Source: DAHUYF01 sp035509275 (lineage in GTDB: Bacteria > Pseudomonadota > Alphaproteobacteria > ATCC43930 > CGMCC-115725). Taken from it: 40,027 nt of DNA. Positions within the stretch are counted from its first letter, which is position 1; each line of letters starts with the position of its first letter. Below are positions 1 to 7,919 of this stretch, in pieces. The position numbers and the translations under genes were made by a program. The notes beneath the pieces are model-generated. The model was given only the letters and a program-made list of their open reading frames with translations, had not been told where the DNA came from and did not search any database. The stretch spans positions 1 to 40,027 of the forward strand of contig DATJLU010000086.1 of the NCBI GenBank assembly GCA_035509275.1. The letters are read 5' to 3'.

Positions 1-341
1 AGGACGAGCGGGGCGGTCGTCGTGACCCCGACTTGCACGGCCTGATTGCCGTCCCCGGTCGGCGAAGCGACCAGGGCATAAGTCGCGCCGCCGGTCGGAA
101 TCCCGTTGAGCGTGGCAATGTTGTTGGCGGCGGCCTGTGCCGTCGTCGTCGAGCTGGTGGTGCCATAGACCACGGCAGCGCCATAGGCGGCGAGATCGGC
201 TGCACGTTGGTCCTGCGCGCGCGCCAGCAGCCCGTTTCCGTATTCGACGGCCAAGGCAGCGACGCCAATCAGAACGGCGAGGAGCGCCGCGGCAATCGCG
301 GTGACGCTCCCGCGGCGATCCTTTGTCCATCCACAGGCCAT
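1..341 (-). CDS. TadE/TadG-like Flp-pilus assembly protein, N-terminal part (cut by window edge)
   Basis: Reading leftward from ATG at 341, the frame stays open for 113 codons to the window edge, so only the N-terminus is present. It begins with a short basic stretch, then RRGSVTAIAAALLAVLIGVA, a single hydrophobic segment (about residues 9-30), followed by ALAVEYGNGLLARAQDQRAA. This is the layout of TadE/TadG-like (DUF2134) pseudopilin-like proteins: one N-terminal membrane helix, then a helix holding conserved small, acidic and tyrosine residues. They act at the inner membrane in assembly of Tad/Flp adhesion pili or as relatives of that system. The remainder of the protein, normally a large periplasmic or von Willebrand-like region, lies outside. 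A GGGAG-like ribosome site precedes the ATG. Family call fairly safe; pilus role inferred because no other tad gene is visible. Confidence 0.7.
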   Translation of the reverse strand, partial: MACGWTKDRRGSVTAIAAALLAVLIGVAALAVEYGNGLLARAQDQRAADLAAYGAAVVYGTTSSTTTAQAAANNIATLNGIPTGGATYALVASPTGDGNQAVQVGVTTTAPLV

Positions 342-404
342 GTCGGGCGCTCCCGCGAAAGGTTTGCGGATGCTCCGGGGCACAAAATACCCGCAAGCAG
401 GATG

Positions 405-489
405 CAAGAATTAGTCATGATCATGGAAATGATCAACAAAGGCCGTACAAGAATTGGCCCAAATTTAACTTAAATTAGTTGCGTTCTTG
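405..489. promoter_or_regulatory. AT-rich island with palindromes upstream of the TadG-like gene
   Basis: The 160 bases between the lipid kinase stop (502) and the TadG-like start (341) are far richer in A and T than their surroundings. They hold a perfect 7-bp inverted repeat TGATCAT-N4-ATGATCA (418-435), a 15-base palindrome AATTTAA-C-TTAAATT (462-476), and three CAAGAA boxes: 405-410 and 448-453 on plus, 484-489 on minus. The first two extend to CAAGAATT. This looks like the control region of the leftward TadG-like gene. No convincing -35/-10 pair was found and the regulator is unknown. Confidence 0.45.
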
Positions 490-501
490 CAGGTCCGAAG
501 A

Positions 502-1410
502 CTACGGCGCCACCAGCTTGAGTGGCGTCGAGGCGATGCCGATCCGGGCCGGCAGGCGGAGCTGGATATCGCCATCGAGCTGCACGGCGGCCCCGGCGGG
601 ATCGAGGAGCCGCACGCTCTTGCCCGGCAGCACGCTCAGGCTGCGGCAGCGCGGGAGCAGGCCGAGGCTCATCGCCGCCATGTAGCCGAGCGCGGCGCGG
701 CGCCCGGCATGCTCGAAGACGACGATCTGCAGCGACGGCTCCTCGAGCCGCGCCGCCGGCGCCAGCACGAAGCGGCCGCCGTAGAAATGCGCCTTGGCGG
801 CGACCAGCGAGGCCCCCATCACGGCCGCGCCGTCGACCTCGCCGCGATAAAAGCAGGGGCGATAGTCGCGCAGCCGGCCGAAAATGCTGGCGACATAAGC
901 GAGCTTGCCGGTCCGGCGCTTCAACGCGAGATCGAGATGCTCGACCACCTCGGCGTCAAAGCCGAGACCGGCCATGATGAGAAAGCGCCGCGCGCCGCCC
1001 GCGCCGCCTTCGGCCATGGCCTCTCCCGGCCATACCGGCCGGGCCGGGGCGAAGGCGGCGATGCGGGCAAGCGCGGCCGAACGGCGCGGCAGGCCAAGCT
1101 CATTGGCGAGCACGTTGGCGGTGCCGAGCGGCAGCACCGCAAGCGGCAGCGGCGAGCCGGCCAGACCGTTCACCGCCTCGTTGATGGTGCCGTCACCACC
1201 AGCCACCAGCACCGCATCGACGTGAGCGGGATCGGCGGCGCGGGCCAGCGCCTCGGCATGCCGCGGCGCTGTCGTCTCGCGCAACGTCACCGCCGCGCCC
1301 AGCCTGTCGAGGTGGAAGAGGAAGCGCTCGAGCTTGCGGCGTTTGCGCCGGCCCGAGGTCGGGTTGTAGATCACCAGGAGGCGGCGCGCCCGCCCCGCTG
1401 TCATCACCAT
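502..1410 (-). CDS. Diacylglycerol/lipid kinase family protein (YegS/DAGK type)
   Basis: A 302-residue protein of the DAGK catalytic family, which phosphorylates a lipid hydroxyl (diacylglycerol, sphingosine or phosphatidylglycerol in different members) using ATP at the inner face of the membrane. The N-terminus LLVIYNPTSGRRKRRK is the conserved nucleotide-site entry. The signature VLVAGGDGTINEAVNGL follows near residues 65-85, and PLAVLPLGTANVLANELGLP completes the ATP pocket. The C-terminal half, with LDGDIQLRLPARI, is the usual beta-rich lipid-binding domain. Length matches YegS/DgkB enzymes (about 300). The ATG at 1410 is preceded by GGGGAG at good spacing. It sits on the opposite strand to the lipid A operon and shares no intergenic control with it other than the 221-base divergent region. 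Substrate cannot be told from sequence. Confidence 0.85.
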   Translation of the reverse strand: MVMTAGRARRLLVIYNPTSGRRKRRKLERFLFHLDRLGAAVTLRETTAPRHAEALARAADPAHVDAVLVAGGDGTINEAVNGLAGSPLPLAVLPLGTANVLANELGLPRRSAALARIAAFAPARPVWPGEAMAEGGAGGARRFLIMAGLGFDAEVVEHLDLALKRRTGKLAYVASIFGRLRDYRPCFYRGEVDGAAVMGASLVAAKAHFYGGRFVLAPAARLEEPSLQIVVFEHAGRRAALGYMAAMSLGLLPRCRSLSVLPGKSVRLLDPAGAAVQLDGDIQLRLPARIGIASTPLKLVAP

Positions 1411-1592
1411 CTGCTCTCCCCGCCCGCCTCATAGCCGACCACAGCGCCGGCGTCATGCGTCATCTCGGCGCAGGCGGCGGCTTTTCGCCGCTTGCCCTAC
1501 CCGCCCGGGGTGTCTAAAGAGACGGCGCAGAGGCGGCCAAAACGGGCTGCGGGCCGGGCGGCCCTGTCGCTTGGCCCGGGACGCCGCCGGCA

Positions 1593-1619
1593 TGCTATGA
1601 TTGCCGGGAAGATGAGGAG
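1593..1619 (+). promoter_or_regulatory. Extended -10 promoter and ribosome site for the lipid A operon
   Basis: TGCTATGAT at 1593-1601 is a TGn-extended -10 hexamer (TATGAT), with TTGGCC at 1571-1576 as a poor -35 (spacer 19). AGGAG at 1615-1619 is the ribosome site, 12 bases before the TTG start at 1632. An ATG at 1612 opens a seven-codon frame (MRRTSPL) whose TGA at 1633-1635 overlaps the TTG start. It might couple translation or be chance. Prediction by eye only. Confidence 0.45.
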
Positions 1620-1631
1620 AACGAGCCCGCT

Positions 1632-3461
1632 TTGAGCGCTCCAGCCGACCGGCCCATGGCCGAACGAGCCTCGCTCGACGATCTCAGCCACCGCACGCTG
1701 CCCCTGGTGCTTCGCCTGGTGCGCGAGTTTGTGCGTCCCTATGTCGGGCGCATGGCGCTGGCGTTCCTGTGCATGGGGCTGATGGCCGGCGCCACCGCCG
1801 CCAATGCCTGGCTGATGCAGCCGATGCTCGATCGCGTCTTCGTCGCCCATGACGAGCGCCTGCTGCTGATCATCCCCCTCGCCGTCATCGTGCTGGCGCT
1901 GGTCAAGGGTGTCACCAATTACTGGCAAGCGGTGCTGATGACCACGGTCGGCCAGCGCGTCGTCGCCGACATCCAGCTGGCGCTCTTCGGCCGGCTGATG
2001 CGCGCCGACATCGCCTATTTCCACGCCAACCCGACCGGCACGCTGATCTCGCGCTTCACCAACGATGCCGGCATGCTGCGCAACGCCGCCACCACCGTGC
2101 TCGCCGGCATCGGCAAGGAGGCGATGACGGCGGCTTTCCTGGTGGCGCTGATGTTCTACCAGGATTGGGTGCTGGCCCTGGTCGCCTTCATCGTCTTCCC
2201 CATCGCCATCCGCCCGATCGTCAGTATCGGCCGGCGCATGCGCCGCGTCTCCGCCAACACGCAGAGCGAGATCGGCCAGTTCACCACGCTGCTCGACCAG
2301 ACCTTCCAGGGCGCGCGCCACGTCAAAGCCTATGGCATGGAGGCGTACGAGCAAAAGCGCGCCGCGCGGCTCATCGAAAACCTTTACAGCCTGGTCGAAC
2401 GCGCGCAGCGCGTCCGCTCGGTGGCCTCGCCCTTGATGGAGACGCTGGGCGGCATCGCCGTGGCGCTGGTCATTCTCTATGGCGGGCACGAGGTGATCAG
2501 CGCGGCGCGCAGCCCCGGCGCTTTCTTCTCCTTTATCACCGCGCTGCTGCTGGCCTATCAGCCGATGAAGGCGTTGGCCGGCCTCAACGCCAATCTGCAG
2601 GAGGGGCTCGCCGCGGCGCAGCGCATCTTCGCCGTGCTCGATGTCGAGCCGGAGATCCGGGAAGCGCCGGACGCCAGGCCGATCGCCATCGCCGGCGGCG
2701 AGATCCGCTTCGCCGGCGTGCGCTTCACCTATGCCAACGGCACCAAGGCACTCGACGGCGTCGACCTCGTCGTGCCGGCGGGGAAGACGGTGGCGCTGGT
2801 GGGCTCCTCGGGCGCCGGCAAGTCGACGATCCTCAATCTCGTGCCGCGCTTCTATGACGTCGCCACGGGCGCCGTGACGATCGACGGCATGGATGTGCGG
2901 CAGGCGACGCTGGCGAGCCTGCGCGGCGCCATCGCGCTGGTGAGCCAGGAGGTGACGCTCTTCGACGATACCGTGCGCGCCAACATCGCTTATGGCCGTT
3001 TCGGGGCGAGCGAGGCGGAGATCATCGCCGCCGCCAAGGCAGCGGCGGCCGACGAGTTCATCCGCGCGCTGCCGCAGGGTTATGAGACGCCGGTCGGCGA
3101 GCACGGCGTCAAGCTCTCCGGCGGCCAGCGCCAGCGCCTCGCCGTCGCCCGCGCCATGCTCAAGAACGCGCCGATCCTGCTGCTCGACGAAGCGACCTCG
3201 GCGCTCGACACCGAATCCGAGCGCCAAGTGCAGGCGGCACTCGCCGCGCTCATGCATGGCCGCACCACGGTGGTGATCGCGCACCGCCTGTCGACCGTGA
3301 TCGACGCCGATCTCATCCATGTCGTCGATGGCGGCCGCGTCGTCGAATCCGGCACGCATGCCGAGCTGCTGCGCCAGAACGGCATCTATGCCCGGCTCTA
3401 TGCGCTGCAATTCGCCGGGCAGGCGCCGCGGGAGCCGGCAATACGCGTCGTGAGGAGCTAG
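1632..3461 (+). CDS. msbA: MsbA-like lipid A flippase, ABC transporter (permease-ATPase fusion)
   Basis: A 609-residue half-transporter that works as a homodimer in the inner membrane, flipping lipid A-core or a related lipid using ATP. The N-terminal region (about 35-330) has six predicted membrane helices and the type IV exporter layout. The ATPase domain (about 360-590) carries Walker A GSSGAGKST near residue 391, signature LSGGQRQR near 495, Walker B ILLLDEATSALD near 515, and the switch H in VIAHRLST. Its place as first gene before DUF374, waaA, lpxK and lpxL supports the lipid A role over drug export. The start is a TTG with AGGAG 12 bases upstream. The next in-frame ATG (1656, residue 9) has no ribosome site. 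Homologues are also annotated simply as multidrug ABC transporters. Confidence 0.88.
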   Translation: MSAPADRPMAERASLDDLSHRTLPLVLRLVREFVRPYVGRMALAFLCMGLMAGATAANAWLMQPMLDRVFVAHDERLLLIIPLAVIVLALVKGVTNYWQAVLMTTVGQRVVADIQLALFGRLMRADIAYFHANPTGTLISRFTNDAGMLRNAATTVLAGIGKEAMTAAFLVALMFYQDWVLALVAFIVFPIAIRPIVSIGRRMRRVSANTQSEIGQFTTLLDQTFQGARHVKAYGMEAYEQKRAARLIENLYSLVERAQRVRSVASPLMETLGGIAVALVILYGGHEVISAARSPGAFFSFITALLLAYQPMKALAGLNANLQEGLAAAQRIFAVLDVEPEIREAPDARPIAIAGGEIRFAGVRFTYANGTKALDGVDLVVPAGKTVALVGSSGAGKSTILNLVPRFYDVATGAVTIDGMDVRQATLASLRGAIALVSQEVTLFDDTVRANIAYGRFGASEAEIIAAAKAAAADEFIRALPQGYETPVGEHGVKLSGGQRQRLAVARAMLKNAPILLLDEATSALDTESERQVQAALAALMHGRTTVVIAHRLSTVIDADLIHVVDGGRVVESGTHAELLRQNGIYARLYALQFAGQAPREPAIRVVRS

Positions 3462-3466
3462 GCGCG

Positions 3467-4216
3467 GTGGACCCGGCAAAGCGCCTCCTCCGCTCGGACG
3501 CCGTGCGGCGCCTCGCCTGCTGGCTGATACACCTCTATATCCGCCTCGTCTTCGCCACCGGACGCTGGACGATCGAGGGCGCCGAGATCCCGCGCCAGAT
3601 GCGCCGCGACGGAAAGCCCTTCATCCTCGCCTTCTGGCACGGCCGGCTGCTGATGATCCCGATGGCCTGGCAACGGCTGGCGCCGATGCACATGCTCATC
3701 TCCGGCCATCGCGACGGCCGCATCATCGCCGACGCCGTGCGTTATTTCGACGTTGATTCCATTGCCGGCTCGTCGAATGCCGGCGGCAGCACGGCGCTCC
3801 GCGCCATGATGCGCCATATCCGCGACGGCGACTGCGTCGGCATCACCCCGGACGGGCCGAACGGGCCGGCCATGCGTGCGACGAGCGGCATCATCGCCGC
3901 CGCGCGCCTCGCGCGGGCGCCGATCATCCCCGTCACCTACGCGACGCGGCTCCGGCGCATCCTCGCCACCTGGGACCGCTTCCACCTGCCCTTCCCCTTC
4001 AGCCGCGGCATCTATCTCTGGGGCGAGCCGATCGCGGTGCCGGCCGAGCTCGACGCGGCCGGCATCGAGCAATGGCGGCGCCTTGTCGAGGAACGCATGA
4101 TCGCGCAGACGGCGGAAGCCGACCGGCGCGTCGGCCGCGAAGCGACCGCGCCGGGCCTGCTCGGCCGCGATGATTTGCGCGCGATGCGCCGGACGGCACC
4201 GGGAGAGAGCCGATGA
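3467..4216 (+). CDS. DUF374 lysophospholipid acyltransferase family protein
   Basis: A 249-residue protein with the DUF374 hallmarks: FILAFWHGRLLMIP (about residues 52-65), the ISGHRDGR box, and GITPDGPNGPAM (about 126-137), which corresponds to the acyltransferase TPDGP motif. Members belong to the LPLAT superfamily and occur next to waaA/lpxK in alphaproteobacteria. Acylation of lipid A or a Kdo-bearing precursor is inferred from context, not shown. The GTG start at 3467 is five bases after the msbA stop, with GAGGAG in the end of msbA as ribosome site. The last four bases overlap the ATGA of waaA, so the two genes are translationally coupled. One N-terminal hydrophobic stretch (CWLIHLYIRLVFA) likely anchors it to the inner membrane. 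Confidence 0.82.
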   Translation: MDPAKRLLRSDAVRRLACWLIHLYIRLVFATGRWTIEGAEIPRQMRRDGKPFILAFWHGRLLMIPMAWQRLAPMHMLISGHRDGRIIADAVRYFDVDSIAGSSNAGGSTALRAMMRHIRDGDCVGITPDGPNGPAMRATSGIIAAARLARAPIIPVTYATRLRRILATWDRFHLPFPFSRGIYLWGEPIAVPAELDAAGIEQWRRLVEERMIAQTAEADRRVGREATAPGLLGRDDLRAMRRTAPGESR

Positions 4217-5511
4217 GCGCGCTGAGGCTCTACCGCGCGGCCACGACTGTAGCGGGGCCGCTGGTGCGGCTCTATCTCCTCGGCCGGCTCGCGCGCGGCA
4301 AAGAGGACGGCGCGCGTCTCGGCGAGCGCTTCGGCACGGCCAGCCACGAGCGGCCGCGCGGGCCGCTGGTCTGGGTGCATGCGGCGAGCATCGGCGAAGC
4401 GGTGTCGATGCTGGCACTGATCGATGCGCTCCTGGCCGAACGCGCGGCGCTCACCGTGCTGGTCACCACCGGCACCGTCAGCTCGGCGCGGCTTCTCGCC
4501 TCGCGCCTGCCGGCCGAGCGAGCCTTCCACCAATTCGTCCCGGTCGACCGGCCTACCTATGTGCGGCGGTTTCTCGAGCATTGGCAGCCCGATCTGGCGC
4601 TCTGGGTCGAATCCGAGCTGTGGCCCAACCTCATCACCGAGACGGCGGCGCGCGACATTCCGCCGCTGCTGATCAATGGCCGCATGTCGCAGCAATCCTT
4701 CGAGCGCTGGCGGCGTTGGCCGCGCCTCATCGGCACGGTGATCGGCGCCTTCGATCTCTGCCTGGCGCAGGATGTCGTCCAGGCCGAGCGGCTGCGCCAG
4801 CTTGGCGCGCGCCGCGCGCTCTGCGTCGGCAATCTCAAATCCGCCGCCGGGCCGCTGCCGGTCAGCGAGACCGAGCTGGCGAAGCTCGCGGCGCAGGCGG
4901 CGGGGCGCCCGCTCTGGCTCGCCGCCAGCACCCATGATGGCGAGGAGGAAGCGGCGGCGGAAGCGCATCGCGCATTGCGGCAGCGCTGGCCCGATCTGCT
5001 GACCCTGGTGGTGCCGCGCCATCCCGCCCGCGCCGGCGCCGTTGCCCAGCTGCTGCGCGGCCGCGGGCTTGCCGTCGCGCGCCGCTCGCTGGCCGAGCCG
5101 ATCACGCCGGCGACTGATATCTATCTCGGCGACACGCTGGGCGAGCTCGGGCTCTTCTATCGGCTCGCCGCCATCGCCTTCATCGGCGGCTCACTGGTGC
5201 CGAAGGGCGGCCACAACCCGCTCGAAGCGGCGCTGCTCGACTGTGCGATCCTGCACGGGCCGGATATGAGCAATTGCGCCGCCATCGCCCGCGATCTCGC
5301 CACTTCCGGCGCGAGCGTCGCGGTCCGCGACGCGGTGGAGCTCGCCGCCGCCGTCGCCACGCTTCTCGCCGACCCGGCCGAGCGTGCGCGCCGCGCCGCC
5401 GCCGGGCTCGACGTCGCCGCCGACAACCGCGCCGTGCTTCGCGCCGTGCTCGACCGCATCGCGCCCTGGCTCGACCGGCTCACGCCGCATGCCCGCTCCG
5501 CCTACGCCTGA
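4213..5511 (+). CDS. waaA: 3-deoxy-D-manno-octulosonic acid (Kdo) transferase
   Basis: A 432-residue GT30 glycosyltransferase that moves Kdo from CMP-Kdo to lipid IVA at the cytoplasmic face of the inner membrane, the step that begins the LPS inner core. The N-terminal segment LVRLYLLGRLARGKEDGARL and VWVHAASIGEAVSM (about residues 54-67) carry the conserved acceptor-side glutamate of KdtA enzymes. LWVESELWPNLI (about 132-143) and GGSLVPKGGHNPLEAA (about 326-341) are the sugar-nucleotide and acceptor motifs. Length is normal. The ATG overlaps the previous TGA by four bases, and the 3' end overlaps lpxK by 23 bases. Whether it adds one or two Kdo units cannot be read from sequence. Confidence 0.94.
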   Translation: MSALRLYRAATTVAGPLVRLYLLGRLARGKEDGARLGERFGTASHERPRGPLVWVHAASIGEAVSMLALIDALLAERAALTVLVTTGTVSSARLLASRLPAERAFHQFVPVDRPTYVRRFLEHWQPDLALWVESELWPNLITETAARDIPPLLINGRMSQQSFERWRRWPRLIGTVIGAFDLCLAQDVVQAERLRQLGARRALCVGNLKSAAGPLPVSETELAKLAAQAAGRPLWLAASTHDGEEEAAAEAHRALRQRWPDLLTLVVPRHPARAGAVAQLLRGRGLAVARRSLAEPITPATDIYLGDTLGELGLFYRLAAIAFIGGSLVPKGGHNPLEAALLDCAILHGPDMSNCAAIARDLATSGASVAVRDAVELAAAVATLLADPAERARRAAAGLDVAADNRAVLRAVLDRIAPWLDRLTPHARSAYA

Positions 5512-6463
5512 GTTCTGGGCGCGGCGGGGGTTTCTCTCCTCTCTGCTGCAGCCGCTTGCCTGGAGCTACGCAGCGGGCGCCGCGGCACGCCAGCGCTGGA
5601 CACGGCCCGAGCGCTTGCCCTTGCCGGTGGTCTGCGTCGGCAATGCGGTGGCGGGTGGCGCCGGCAAGACGCCGGTGGTGCTGTCGCTAGCGGCAAGGCT
5701 GCGCCGGCGCGGCCGGAGCGTCCATATCCTGAGCCGCGGCTATGGCGGCAGCGTCGCGGGTCCGCTGCGCGTCGATCCCGCGCGCCACGGCGCGGCCGAA
5801 ATCGGCGACGAGCCACTGCTGCTCGCCGAGATGGCCCCCACCTGGGTTGCGCGCGACCGCGTCGCTGGCGGCCGGGCCGCGCTCGCGGACGGCGCGGCGC
5901 TGCTGCTGCTCGATGACGGCTTCCAGAATCCGCGTCTCGTGAAGGATCTGTCCCTCCTCGTCATCGATGGTTCCTATGGCTTCGGCAATGGGCGCATCCT
6001 CCCTGCAGGTCCGCTGCGCGAGGCGCTGGCCGCCGGTCTCGTGCGCGCGGATGCAGCGGTGCTGATGGGCGAGGACCGGGCTGGAATCGCCGCGCGGCTT
6101 CGCGGCAAGCCGCTGCTCCGCGCGCGGCTGGTGCCGGACGCAGCAGAGCGCTTCGCCGGCAAGCCCGTCATCGCCTTTGCCGGCATCGGCCGGCCGGCCA
6201 AGTTCTTCGACACCTTGGAGGGGACGGGCGCGCACATCGTGGCGCGGCACGGCTTTGCCGATCACCACCGTTACGGCGAGGCCGAGCTCTCGCGCCTTGC
6301 GGCCGAAGCAGACGCATCGGGCGCCGCGCTCGTCACCACCGCCAAGGATGCGGCGCGGCTGCAGCCGGGCTGGCGGGCGCGGATCGACGTGTTGAAGGTC
6401 GCCGTCCTCTGGGAGAACGAGGCGATGCTCGATCGGCTGCTGGAGCGCGTGGCGAGTGGCTGA
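5489..6463 (+). CDS. lpxK: Tetraacyldisaccharide 4'-kinase
   Basis: A 324-residue P-loop kinase that phosphorylates the 4' position of the lipid A disaccharide precursor to give lipid IVA. CVGNAVAGGAGKTPVV (about residues 45-60) is the family's Walker A, and ILSRGYGG follows. LLLLDDGFQNPRLVKDLSL (about 138-156) is the hallmark LpxK segment with the catalytic-site aspartates, and RILPAGPLREAL is also conserved. I chose the ATG at 5489, inside the end of waaA, because FWARRGFLSSLLQPLAWSY just after it is the normal LpxK N-terminus. The open frame extends upstream to 5384, but that part only shadows waaA. It ends inside the start of the lpxL-type gene. In standard pathway order LpxK acts before WaaA, although its gene lies after waaA. 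Confidence 0.94.
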   Translation: MPAPPTPEFWARRGFLSSLLQPLAWSYAAGAAARQRWTRPERLPLPVVCVGNAVAGGAGKTPVVLSLAARLRRRGRSVHILSRGYGGSVAGPLRVDPARHGAAEIGDEPLLLAEMAPTWVARDRVAGGRAALADGAALLLLDDGFQNPRLVKDLSLLVIDGSYGFGNGRILPAGPLREALAAGLVRADAAVLMGEDRAGIAARLRGKPLLRARLVPDAAERFAGKPVIAFAGIGRPAKFFDTLEGTGAHIVARHGFADHHRYGEAELSRLAAEADASGAALVTTAKDAARLQPGWRARIDVLKVAVLWENEAMLDRLLERVASG

Positions 6464-7337
6464 GACCCGACTCTCGCATATCCTCGAGGGCGCCGGCGCC
6501 GTCGCCCTCTATGCCTTCTTCCGCATCCTGCCGGTCGAGCTCGCCTCGACGCTGGGCGGCTTGCTCGGGCGAGCCCTCGGCCCGCGCGCCGCCTTCAACC
6601 GGCGCGCGCACCGCAATCTGCGCCGCGCGCTGCCCGAGCTCAGCGAGGCGGACGAGCGCCGCATCATCCGCGGCATGTGGGACAATCTCGGCCGCGTCGT
6701 CGCCGAATACCCCCATCTCGGCAAGTACAGGGTTTATGAGCGCGGCGGCCGCATCGAGATCGTCGGCGCCGAGCATATCCGCGCCCAGGCGGCGGCGGGC
6801 AAGCCCGCCATCTTCTTCTCCGGCCATTTCGGCAATTGGGAGGTGCCGACCTTGGCGCTGACCCAGGCCGGGCTCGACGTCGTCGAGATGTATCGCGCCG
6901 CCAACAATCCGATCGTCGACCGGCTCATCAGCCATTCGCGCGGCTTCGTCGGCTCCGAGCTCGCCGCCAAGGGCAGCACCGGCGCGCGCCGCATGCTGGC
7001 GGCAATGAAGGCCGGGCGCCATATCGCCATGCTCATCGATCAGAAGGCGAATGACGGCATCGCCGTCCCCTTCTTCGGCCGCTACGCCATGACCATGCCA
7101 AGCCCCGCCGTCTTCGCCCAGCGCTTCGGCTGCGCGCTGGTGCCGGTGCGCGTCGACCGGCTCAAGGGGGCGCGCTTCCGCATCACCTGCGAGCCGCCGC
7201 TCGATATCGTCGAGAGCGGCAATACCGAGGCCGACACGCTCGCGATCATGGCCAAGATGAACCAGGTCATCGAGCGCTGGATCCGCGAACGCCCCGACCA
7301 CTGGTTCTGGGTGCACCGGCGCTGGCCGGATTCCTGA
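6456..7337 (+). CDS. lpxL: Lipid A late acyltransferase, LpxL/HtrB family
   Basis: A 293-residue LPLAT enzyme that transfers an acyl chain from acyl-ACP onto Kdo2-lipid IVA or a related precursor at the inner membrane. It shows the catalytic HX4E as GHFGNWEVPTLAL (H about residue 128), and MLIDQKANDGIAVPFFGR with AMTMPSPAVFAQRFGCALVP (about 190-230) is the conserved middle of the family. The start GTG at 6456 overlaps the last codons of lpxK by eight bases, so it is the final coupled gene of the operon. The N-terminal hydrophobic stretch after LEGAGAVALYAFFRILP is consistent with membrane association. Chain length and exact position (lauroyl, myristoyl or a very long chain enzyme) cannot be assigned. 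Confidence 0.88.
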   Translation: MAETRLSHILEGAGAVALYAFFRILPVELASTLGGLLGRALGPRAAFNRRAHRNLRRALPELSEADERRIIRGMWDNLGRVVAEYPHLGKYRVYERGGRIEIVGAEHIRAQAAAGKPAIFFSGHFGNWEVPTLALTQAGLDVVEMYRAANNPIVDRLISHSRGFVGSELAAKGSTGARRMLAAMKAGRHIAMLIDQKANDGIAVPFFGRYAMTMPSPAVFAQRFGCALVPVRVDRLKGARFRITCEPPLDIVESGNTEADTLAIMAKMNQVIERWIRERPDHWFWVHRRWPDS

Positions 7338-7357
7338 TCCCGGGAGCCTGTCCGGGA
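7338..7357 (+). terminator. Weak hairpin after the lipid A operon
   Basis: TCCCGG and CCGGGA, starting immediately after the TGA of the acyltransferase gene, can form a six-pair stem with an eight-base loop. There is no T-run after it, so it is at best a weak or Rho-assisted end. Confidence 0.2.
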
Positions 7358-7408
7358 ATATGCTGTTTGCCAGATAGGGTCCTCGACGACACCTTGTAGA
7401 TTGGACAC

Positions 7409-7846
7409 ATGGCGCTCAAACGGATGGACAACGTAGGAATCGTCGTCGATGACCTCGCAGGGACGATTGATTTCTTTCGCGAGCTCGGCCTTGAGCTCGA
7501 AGGGCGGGTCACGATCGAAGGAGAATGGGCCGGACGTGTCACCGGACTGGGCGATCAGCGCGTCGAGGTTGCCATGATGCGCACGCCGGACGGCCACGGG
7601 CGGCTCGAGCTATCCCGCTTCCTCACGCCGCCTGCCGTCGCGGATCACCGCGACGCGCCGGTAAACGCTCTAGGCTACCTCCGCGTCATGTTCGCCGTGG
7701 ACGACATCGACGAGACGCTTCAAAGGCTGCGCAATCGCGGCGCGCAGCTCGTAGGCGAAGTAGTCCAGTATAAGGACGCGTATCGGCTCTGCTACATCCG
7801 CGGGCCTGAAGGGCTTCTCATCGGACTCGCCCAAGAACTCAGCTGA
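7409..7846 (+). CDS. VOC-fold protein (glyoxalase/bleomycin-resistance/dioxygenase superfamily)
   Basis: A 145-residue protein made of two beta-alpha-beta-beta-beta units typical of the vicinal oxygen chelate fold. It starts RMDNVGIVVDDLAGTIDFFR, the usual first metal-site strand (here NVGIVVDD, where many members have a histidine). LRVMFAVDDIDETLQRLRNR begins the second half, and CYIRGPEGLLIGLAQEL ends with the conserved GPEG-L-I-LAQ region that normally carries the last metal ligand (glutamate). The substrate is unknown: the superfamily includes glyoxalase I, fosfomycin-resistance enzymes, ring-cleavage dioxygenases and epimerases. No good ribosome site precedes the ATG, and no neighbour suggests a pathway. 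Confidence 0.82.
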   Translation: MALKRMDNVGIVVDDLAGTIDFFRELGLELEGRVTIEGEWAGRVTGLGDQRVEVAMMRTPDGHGRLELSRFLTPPAVADHRDAPVNALGYLRVMFAVDDIDETLQRLRNRGAQLVGEVVQYKDAYRLCYIRGPEGLLIGLAQELS

Positions 7847-7919
7847 GCGCAATACGACGACAACGACGAAGGGCGACCAATGCTTGCACACCTGGCAAGC
7901 AGTTCTATGAGTTTACGGC

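Noticed and set aside
1497..3479. 660-codon minus-strand frame opposite msbA
   Set aside because: Antisense shadow of a gene with all ABC-transporter motifs.
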